In this document: one piece after another, positions 56,101-64,000 of the stretch
How positions within the stretch are numbered: the first letter of the stretch is position 1
Layout of the letters: every line of letters begins with the position of its first letter
NCBI GenBank assembly: GCA_032158295.1
Contig: CM063260.1
Span: 5,031,501-5,095,500 of the forward strand
Length of the DNA: 64,000 nt
Direction of reading: 5' to 3'
Source of the DNA: Pycnopodia helianthoides
Taxonomy: Eukaryota > Echinodermata > Asteroidea > Forcipulatida > Asteriidae
Made by a program: the position numbers and the translations under genes
Notes under the pieces: generated by a model
Databases searched by the model: none
The model's input: only the letters and a program-made list of their open reading frames with translations
Told to the model about the DNA's origin: nothing

Positions 56101-59100
56101 ATGTTGTTGCGCCTCAAACTTTAGTACTCAAACAAACAACTTTGTTCAAGAGGAAATGGTCAAAACTAAAAAACTTTGTACAGCGTTTTCCAGTTTTCTT
56201 GGTCAGGGACACTGCTTGGGTGATGTGACAACAAACCAAGTTACCTTAAAATTACCTTTCTGAAAGTTAAGTTGTAAATATATTTTTTGAAGTCAGCCTT
56301 GAATAATGCTGCAACTATTGCACCCCCCCCAAACAAAAAATATAGCAATCAGGGTAGTCCAGAGAGAATTAAAGGTAGGGTCAAAGATTGGTTTTTGTCT
56401 CTGTATTGCTAATATAACGGTAAATTTATCAAGAGAGATACAATAAAAGTCACATGTGAAAAACTCAGTTGAGAAAACAGCAAAAACTGTGACAGTATTT
56501 TCATAAAGAATGTTGAATCAATTCATGTTTGGCGAGGTGACAGTGGGTACCAACTGCATCTCTGGCCGCAGCATTTGTGACTGGACACCATGGAAATTTG
56601 AATTTTCAGTAAACCCTCAGAAATCTGAGAAACGATTCATGCGTGAATCGATTCTCAGATTCAAATGTTTTTGGGTGAAAATTTATCCATACCAATATTA
56701 CTTCGAAGGAAATCCTTCCTCAAAATATTTTACACTATAAACAGCTGCAGTGCTTCTCATCAAGTAAGTTTTTATGGCCATTAATTGTTGGAGTATTTAC
56801 AAATCTATGACCCTTTCCTTCAAAGAGACCGTTTGAAACTAGACTTACCTTGTTGAAAAAATAATCAGCGTAGTAGTAGAAATGTCTAGGGCCGAAGTTT
56901 TTGATAACGTACTCCACCCCAGGGTTATCTACAGCCAGTGTCATTAGAGCTATGGAATAGACATGACAATTGGGCTCAAGGCTGTACATGTGGATCCCGA
57001 CTGACCGCATGACTAACTGAAAATGAAGAGACATTTGAAAGAGTGTAGAGTTATTGATTATTGATTAATGATTATTGACTAGTGACTATTGACCATTGAC
57101 TAACTTGTTTGAGATAATGTGTGCAATTCCACAAGTTTGCATGAATAAAAAAGGTGCAACAAGGCCAGGACCAGGGGCAACAGGTCCTCCATGCAATTCC
57201 ACATCTGTTATCACAATTCAATTTCTGATTTTTTCTCCTCAATAAAACTGCATTTAAGAGAAAAGTTATGAAAGCCAAATAAAAGTCGGACTTACAGGAT
57301 TTTCTACGATTCTCTTCAGCAAAAGACCACGGTGCATTCCTATTCTCGTAGCTACTTCCAAGTAATGCCAAATCACATCTTTACTGGGGTAGAAAGCTGC
57401 ATCATTATAAAGAGAGAAGGAAGAGAAAGGTTAGAAGAAATCAAATCATTCATTGTTAAAATCTTCCAACACTTGTTGACATTTTCCAGCGAGTTGACCG
57501 ACTATTTTAACCCCCTACAACTTCACAAGTTGTGTATGGTGGCACAACTATCGCAGTGTGTACTATGCATTCACTAAATGAGATCATATTGAAGGCTGGA
57601 ATAAGTTATTGTTCATAAATACCTGGGACAGTTTATCCATTCTGATTGGTCGAGAGAAGATCACAAGGTCATGTTTAAACGTGCGATAGAAACACGGTGA
57701 GGAGTGTTTGAACATGGCATGAGAAAATTGAGACAAAAGAGGGCCCAATCAGATGGCTGTGCGGAGCGAGCAAATTTAAGTTGGTCCAATTTAAGTTGGT
57801 TGGTCGCACATAATGGCAAATAAAGTTTGAAACTTGCCTACGATAGTTTGCACGAGGAGCTACTTGGTGCTCCTCAATGCAAAGTGGTGAGCTGAGGCTA
57901 AACTGTCTGATTTGTTCTCAAATTTGTAAAGTTTTTTTGATGTTTTTAACAGAAAGGTATTCATGAGTGAGATTAAAAAGAGGGGTGATTCAGTCTTAAA
58001 TGGCTATCTAAAACCTTGCAGGGTTGTGGCTGTGTGGTAAAAAAGCCTTGCCTTCAGCTAGGGCCTTTATCACTCGGCAATGACCCTGCCGGTTTTAAAC
58101 GGCCCTTTAAAACCTCTTCGCCACTCTTTTATTACCTTATTAATCAACTTACCTCCTTTTTCCAAAAGACCCATAAAGCCATAGTCATCGAGAAGTTTCC
58201 AGGCAAAGCCGTTGACATGAACCATCTCGGATAAAACTTTTAGACACGCTTGTAGCATGTAACAATTTTCTGTCGACAGGATGGGCATACGCAGCCATCG
58301 ACTGACCGCCTAAAAAAAAACATGAACCATTTCCATTTTTAACAACCTAATTGTCTGACTTGCCAAAAAATGTAGTCTTGAATGTCTATAAATGAAATAG
58401 AATGACAGAAGCGAACCTGAATGAGAATAACAAAATCATGTGTGTATGCAACAGTAATTGAATGCAATTAATAGCTTGAAAGAAACCCTAGTTTACTAGT
58501 TAACTCAGAACAGTAACCTGTATTAAATATGTAATGACCTGAAGCTCACACGTCAAATGGTACAGGATGTTTACAACGGAAGCGTGGATCTTCTTTTCAT
58601 TCTTTTGAATAATGTCACATGTGGATACATGTATATTTGTTATTTGTGGACCCGATAAATCGTAACTTGTGGACATGAAGTATATATTTACAAAATTTCA
58701 GCTTCAGGTAAAAATATGGAAAAAACATCGTTGAAACTTTGTTCGCAATTAGGAGCTTTATACCCAGGACGTCCTACCGGGTCTAATTTGTTTCAAATTT
58801 TTAAAGGTTTTTGGATGAAGGTATTTATGAATGAGAATAAAAGAGTGGTGACTCAGTCTAAAAACGTCAGTTTAAACCACCGAGGTATGTGGCGGTGCGA
58901 TAAAGGACCTTGCCTTCAGCTCGGTCCTTAATCGCACAGTCATGACCCTGCCCGTTTTAAAAGAATGTTTAAAGCCTTGTCACCGCTCTTTTATTCCCTA
59001 TGGTACATATCTTACAACTCACCCTTCCTGCAAGTGGATCTTTTGTAACATACGATCGCACATCCTTATCTTTCGACAACTGCAACAAGATAAAAATGTT

Positions 59101-62100
59101 ACAATAAATGTTGGAGAGCAACTGCTGCTTAATATTACAAACACCCCATTGGGTTGATTACTAAACAAGTTGAATGCATGAATGCATGGATCGTTTCTCA
59201 GATTTCTGTAGGTTGGTGTCCATTTGTGAATACTGCGATCAGAGATGAGATTGGTACCAGCTGTCACCTTGCAAAACATGGATGGAATCGACGCTCTTGT
59301 AACAGTTTTTTGCTGTTTTCTCAGCAAGTAGACACTGTATTCAGCTGACGCTTTCACATGTGACCTTTAGTGTATCTTTCTGTGTAATTTTGCCAATAAA
59401 TAAGCACTATGTTGACAAAAAATCAATCTATGACCCCTACCTTAAGTAAGGAGAAAATATTGCTTAACCAGTTTATGCTAAGCACCTATTAGCAGAAAAC
59501 TAGTCACAAATGGTACATACGACATGATATTTTGGCTAGTAACCTTTGTCTGGTAAGCAGAATTGTTTTGTGCTTAGGTACTTCTATGAAACTGGGCCCA
59601 GATATTTTTCACCAGGATGATATCAAAGTCTAAAACTTTTCATCTCAGGTGCTAATAATTTCTTTCGTTCAAGCGTCTGCTTAGCAGTATAAAACAACTT
59701 GGTGAATTTAAATAGTTTTTTTTTTTTACCATGAACTAATGTGACAAGCACTGTGTACTCAGGTTTTTTACCTTACACAAGCGTGTGACAAGCACTGCAT
59801 ACTCATTGCTTTTCCCAGAGTTCGAAAGGAAAACAAATTCCACATGCACACTACTCCAGTGGGATGTGAACCCACCAGCCTACATTCTAGAGCAGATATC
59901 TTAACAGTGCCATCTGCTTCAGAATGTAGGTTCGAACCAATTAATATGTCAGTGGATTCTTTTCAAGCAGAACTTGGGAAATACTTGAGTATACTGCAAG
60001 GATCACACATCAGTGTATGGTAAAAAAACTAAATATTATTCTTTACCCCCCGATGCAATTTCCACATCTATTAAATTCATGAAATTTGAGGACTGATACT
60101 TACAAACCCTAAACTCTGTAGACTCGTCTGTTGCAAGGTACTTGCAAATTGAATCCCAATCTCTTTGAGTTCCTCGTCGGTGCAGTCCGGTAGATTTTTG
60201 ACGTCCGGCGAGGGGGTGGTGGTAAGCGGGAGCAGCCCGGCCGGGTTCTCCATCAGCTGATCCAGCTCGTAGGCAAACAGCCCTTCTTGCATCCACTTGT
60301 TCATGATGCGAATGGAGTTATCCTTGTGGAGGAAGTAGCCCAGTTTGGTCATGATGCCCGCATTGTCCAGCTTGATGCCTACGGCGGGGTAGTCTGTGAA
60401 GATGTGGCAGAAGTTGTAGATGGCCATGACCGTCACTAAGAAGTACTTTGTCTCTGTACGGAGAGAAGACACAGAGAAATACATCACAAAGGAGATTCAC
60501 ACAAGCCGTATGAGTTCCTCGATGGCAACTTGGGCCCAATTTCATAGAGCTGCTTAAGCACAAAAAGTTGCTGAGCACAACTTAATTGTGCTTACTAGAA
60601 TAAGGTTACCAGCCAAAATCACAAGCACCATTTCTGACTGGTGTTCTGCTAATATTGGTGCTGGTGTTCTGCTAAATTTTCTGCTTCAGCAACTCAATGA
60701 AATCGGGCCCTACTTACCATCGTTCTTTAATCAACTTCTAATTAACCTAATAGAAGCACTGTATTTTATTCCGAAACTGGAACAAGCCCCATAATCCTTG
60801 GGAGGATTACATCAGAATCTAAGGCCATCTCCAAATTGGCTACGGCTACGGCTGGATTGTCGCGTCATCATGCATTGAAGTATAGGACGTCCTTAGCAAC
60901 ACCCTTGGTGACAGTCATAGCCGTAGCCATAGCCCCCTGTTCGGATACGACCTTAATAAAAAACATTGTAAACAATTATACCAATTCAGATCTTTATTTC
61001 GAGTTCCCTAAGCTTAGTGCAAAAATCTGCGCAAGATGAGTCAAGTTTGCAGGGCACTGCTATTGTCACCCTGAACTTCCAGTCAGCAAGCTTGTGCCTT
61101 GGGAGCCCAAGCAAGGTCGAGCCCAAAGAGGTCAAAGTCACCTGACATATGTGGACATACGCAGAGATTCTGGCTTTGTGACAATAGATGTAATATCCTC
61201 AAGCTTGAAGGACAGGGAAATCTGGGGACACTTCTCTCGTGACATCATTGACCGAGGACACCACTTGACATAGAAAGTTGGAATGTTATTTTCTTACCAT
61301 CAACGAAGGCCATGACAGCATGGATGTAGTCAGTTCCTATTGCCTTGACAGTGAATCCCTTGGCTCTGGGGTTCTCCCAGTGACTCGTCAGCAAGATGTT
61401 TGACATGGTGTCAAGGGTGTAAAAATATATAGACTCCCATGGGTCACCATAGATATCAGTCTGAAAAATAAACAAACAAACAAACAAACCCTCTCGTTGG
61501 TAAATCTTTGCATCACACGCGTGCGTATCTGCTTGGCTTACGCACGGGCCCTTGTGGGGTCTTCTACACAATTGAACAAAAGACCCCACAATGTTTTTCT
61601 TTGTTCAACTTGGAAAAGGAAATAATAGAACAACATTAGCAGGACCCCACAAAACCGACCCATAAGTTCAGGCTCCAAAGCTGGCATACGTTTTGTGTGT
61701 AACTTAACTTTCCAAGTTTCATCATTCAAAATGATTTCTTACGACAGAAACTTTTTAAAAGATGTGAAGACCTTATAGTTTTTGAAGACCGTATGTGGAA
61801 GCTTACAGGTGTCTAATTACATGACATGTGTGTTTCATCAAAGAAAAAACCTAGTTCTTATGGGCTTTTGGTAATCAGTGCAGTGGAGCCGGTTTGTAAG
61901 AAGTGGGCGTGGCTTACAGTTGCCATAACGTCTCACTTGCGAACAGGATAAAAGCATTCCTAAAACTTTTATTGTTACAGACAAACGTTAACTACCGTTA
62001 ACTGACCTGGCAGTAAAATCACTGGCCTCGGGCCTGCGCCCAGTGAAAAATTTAAGACCTGATCAGCATTCCCTGAGTTTTTACATTTATGTTTTTCCCC

Positions 62101-63243
62101 TTGTAATGTAACCCCTTTACTAAGAGTGATTTTTACCCTTGTTCGGGACGAACTTACTTTTAAAAAATAAATAAATCTGGTCTTGTAAAATATTTCTGGT
62201 GGTGCAGTAAATTGTCTCAGCTGCGGTCTCCAGAATTCTTTTGGAAATTCAATGAATGAATGATTAATTATGTTGTCAGGGCTTGAAAGGGGACACAGCA
62301 TAAGCAGGTAAGCTGGTAAGTTTGTTGTGGATCACTCAGATAAAATGTTACCTCATCTGAAAGGTTTGGTATGCGGATCTTGAGGAGTAGAGTCGATACC
62401 TCTAAGATGCCTGCATCCATAAGAAGGTTGGATAACTGTCGCCATTCCATGTTATGCTGAAAATGAAGCAAAGTCAACAAGAACCACCTCTATCACAACG
62501 AAACATAAACTTGTACATCTATTAAAAACGCAATCCAGTCTAAGTTAAAGAGGGTCTCGAAAGGTGAAATTAAGTTTTGTTATGTTAGAGACTTGTAACT
62601 ATTTCCCTCTTTTTATGAGGACTCTATCTTTTGGACAATGAGTGAATAACAAACTGAATTTGACCTTGTAGCTCCTCTGTAACTAAGAGCGAAACAATCT
62701 GCACTTTTACTCTTTTCTTGTGGCATCTTATCCATCTGACTATTGATGTCACTTTTGCACAACATCCCAGTTTAGCCAAAATATTGCTGCAATGGGACAG
62801 CACTAAAGGCAAAGAGGGTAGTCAACCACTGGCAGGAGAGATGCAAGGTCACCAAAACCTCATCAACTCCAACCCTTCAAAGTCAAACTATATGTTTTGT
62901 TTGATTCCGTTGGGCTGAGGACTGCAATAAACTGCTTTATATGTGACCAGGCATACCACCATTATCTGAGTCAAGCAGTTTCGGGTGTTGTGTTACTGAA
63001 TGGTGTTGGACTGAGGACTGCACTAGTAAACTGATCATGCTTTACAAGGGATCAGGCATACCACCATAATCAGAGTCCAACAGTCATGAAATAGGGTCCT
63101 GGTGTCTCCATGATATGATCAAGGGGCTGGTTCAAGATTTGGGGGCCAAAAAATTGTTAACTTGTGAAGAATGTCTAAGTACTTACGTTTATACTTATCG
63201 GTCCAGCGGTGCCTCTTGTATTGATGATTTGACAAAACGTAAT
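50174..63243 (-). CDS. TPR and MYND zinc-finger protein, 3' part of gene (5' end outside window)
   Basis: Exons in translation order: 63243-63187, 62456-62352, 61460-61298, 60453-60104, 59079-59023, 58309-58153, 57378-57296, 57016-56849, 56072-56011, 55317-55102, 53509-53397, 52292-52126, 51041-50883, 50251-50174. They total 1935 bp (644 codons) in one frame, ending with TGA at 50176-50174. The first part (to about residue 400) is alpha-helical, probably repeat-like, with no family I recognise. Residues about 401-566 hold TPR motifs (ASELKEKGNKCYKSGK; LSNRAQCYLNLGDYEKAVED; FKAIFRRSKGLFELGQYFRS). Residues about 580-624 hold a MYND finger: CDEC, CAHC, YCSKICQ, W-DKRHK, then NC in the last exon, so all zinc ligands are present. 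MYND fingers bind proline-rich partners and TPRs bind peptides, so a scaffold or co-chaperone role is plausible but unproven. No SET or UCS domain is visible in this part. Confidence 0.85.
50362..50490 (+). mobile_element. SINE family C, copy 2 (partial)
   Basis: Matches 40840-41105 over tatccttaatcaagacactt, taaatgggtacttgtgaggg and ttagctcgatgcgctacata. Confidence 0.55.
50883..51041 (-). other. MYND zinc-finger exon of the TPR-MYND gene
   Basis: This 159-bp phase-0 exon carries C-x2-C-x10-C-x2-C-x4-C-x3-C followed by W and HK; the last cysteine comes from the following exon (INCQEYQ). Two AG acceptors are possible. Only the upstream one (exon start 51041, VMMRFRVVMG) keeps the frame set by exon 52292-52126. 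Confidence 0.8.
52870..52993 (+). mobile_element. tRNA-derived SINE, family B copy 3
   Basis: The head aagtggtctagtggttaaga, a box B-like gggttcaaacacc, and the body aaagcactgagtatacaaat match the minus-strand copies at 42735 and 59736. Confidence 0.7.
54385..54860 (-). mobile_element. LINE tail fragment with tandemly repeated 3' units
   Basis: The minus-strand frame reads SKSAAVQLWNNLPEVVKQAK and then TPQQFKTRG, the usual C-terminal tail of invertebrate non-LTR elements. Upstream of it, imperfect units of about 115-130 bp repeat the motif (gaactgcagc.gattggaaagagc..gaaccat) four times, each translating to a variant such as SFQFAAVQQLN or SFQSLAVQLA. Confidence 0.55.
55680..55940. repeat. 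31-bp minisatellite with two-unit higher order
   Basis: About nine units of gtgtgtgcctcaaaatg followed by either gcattgttgtggcatg or accacccatgtggcat. The two variants tend to alternate, giving a 62-bp higher-order period. Long open frames on both strands here are repeat artefacts. It lies in an intron of the TPR-MYND gene. Confidence 0.9.
56369..56823. mobile_element. TTAA-type repeat 'ttaaaggtagggtca...atgaccctttccttcaa', full length
   Basis: Terminal sequences ttaaaggtagggtcaaagat and the inverted atctatgaccctttccttca frame 455 bp. Internal inverted segments gaatcgattctcagattcaa and tctgagaaacgattcatgcg give a central hairpin. Partial copies are at 18370-18563 and 59165-59445; a left-end-like fragment begins at 55422. 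It lies between exons 57016-56849 and 56072-56011. Confidence 0.65.
57950..58142. mobile_element. MITE with 'aaaagagtggtga...ccactctttt' ends, copy 1
   Basis: Palindromic element with the middle cttgccttcagctagggcct and cctgccggttttaaacggcc. A homologous copy is at 58826-59002. It begins about 10 bases inside the intron after exon 58309-58153. Confidence 0.6.
58826..59002. mobile_element. MITE with 'ataaaagagtggtga...tcaccgctcttttat' ends, copy 2
   Basis: Homologous to 57950-58142 and likewise close to a donor, about 20 bases inside the intron after exon 59079-59023. A partial relative appears at about 46760-46815 in the last intron of FTSJ1. Confidence 0.6.
59165..59445. mobile_element. Partial copy of the TTAA-type repeat at 56369-56823
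   Basis: Shares agatgagattggtaccagct, ttttttgctgttttctcagc, and ccttaa-ended aatcaatctatgacccctac with the full copy and with 18370-18563. Confidence 0.5.
59736..59907 (-). mobile_element. tRNA-derived SINE, family B copy 4
   Basis: The body gtgacaagcactgtgtactc is duplicated (59740 and 59785), followed by gggatgtgaacccaccagcc and tctagagcagatatct as in the minus-strand copy at 42735. It lies in an intron of the TPR-MYND gene. Confidence 0.65.
60821..60954. repeat. Short (CTACGG)-core inverted-repeat element, copy 4
   Basis: aaggccatctccaaattggc then tacggctacggctgg at the left, tcatagccgtagccatagcc then gttcggatacgacctt at the right, and aggacgtccttagcaacacc inside. Same order as the copies at 2980 and 36446. 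Confidence 0.65.
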
Positions 63244-64000
63244 CTGCGAAAAATAAAATAAATGGAAACAAAGCATTAGTTAAATCAATAACTCTCCTTT
63301 TATTGACCAGATCAAAAAAGGCACTTTTTTCTTCTTAAAAATATTGTAGTACAGTACCTAAATGTAATGATCTTAAACTCTGTAGCCCTAGAGTGGTAAT
63401 AATAGAGAGTTAACAACCTAAAAAAAAGTTGAACATGGCTGCCACTTTTTTAGTTCAATATAATTTTTAAAAGTCTGATATTTATCCTTAGATTAATATT
63501 ATATTCACATTAATAACTTGTTTGCATAGACTGATAGGCTTACACATTAAGATTTCTTTTACTTGACACATTAAATCTTGGTTTTAAAATATGTACACTT
63601 TTCACAAAAACAAATTCATTTAAAATCTGACAGCCACTTTCTAAGGGAAATTTTAGCTTTCTTTAAATGGATGTTGGACTTTATTTCACTTTTTTTAATA
63701 TTCCTCTCATTTGGTAGCTCAAAGCACTAATAACTGACATTTAGAAAGGATAGTTCAAGTGCACATTTCTCACAAACATACCCAGAGGAACTAAAACGAT
63801 CTACAATGTACATCATTTTTTATAATTTTGAGACTTTGTAATATTTAGGTCAAATTGCCTCTGCTTACATGTAGTACATTCTGTCAACATTTGTGGACAG
63901 GTAAGAATAGGCCCTGATAATTTTAGATCTAAAGTTAGGGACAAAAGTGGTTGTTGGATATTCACTTTGGTCTTTTTCACATTAGGCAGTTACATGTAGG

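Noticed and set aside
1..64000. CRISPR arrays, bacterial operons, phage or integron structures
   Set aside because: No spaced identical repeats with unique spacers, no prokaryotic gene organisation; the window is spliced animal DNA.

Overview
This is animal nuclear DNA. Genes are split into many short exons with GT-AG introns, and the introns are full of small inverted-repeat elements, tRNA-derived SINEs and microsatellites. A gene of the MSP130 biomineralisation-glycoprotein family, plus several dispersed TTAA-ended repeats of a type I associate with asteroid genomes, point to an echinoderm, most likely a sea star. The phylum is a reasonable inference. The class is a weaker one and rests partly on memory of repeat families.

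Layout. (1) 1-5997: no gene recognised; repeats and a CCAACC-rich minisatellite. (2) 5998-26465, minus strand: one 21-exon gene for an MSP130-like protein. I assembled it exon by exon; the exons sum to 3375 bp and stay in frame throughout (1124 residues). It has one signal peptide, two tandem copies of the MSP130/choice-of-anchor I domain, and one C-terminal hydrophobic tail of GPI-signal type. Eight consecutive exons have identical lengths in the two halves. (3) 26466-40581: intergenic on present evidence. On the plus strand there is a series of spliced-looking, non-coding, tandemly duplicated exon-like blocks (about 31.4-36.9 kb) and a minisatellite whose every unit looks like a 3' splice site. 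(4) 40582-47252, plus strand: complete 9-exon FTSJ1 (Trm7-type tRNA 2'-O-methyltransferase, 328 residues, K-D-K-E tetrad intact). (5) 47253-50173: spacer with a roughly 175-bp tandem repeat. (6) 50174-63243, minus strand: 14 exons (644 codons) of the 3' part of a gene encoding a helical N-terminal region, TPR motifs and a C-terminal MYND zinc finger. Its 5' end lies beyond the right edge.

The MSP130-like gene and FTSJ1 are divergent. FTSJ1 and the TPR-MYND gene converge on the satellite spacer. The three genes have no evident common pathway: cell-surface matrix/biomineralisation, tRNA anticodon-loop modification, and an unknown scaffold role.

The most unusual features are the internal duplication of the MSP130 gene with preserved exon architecture, and a recurring pattern of decayed copies of exon edges in neighbouring introns (three cases, in two genes). 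The plus-strand duplicated non-coding exon series is also notable; it carries a stem-loop that shows one compensatory change between its copies.
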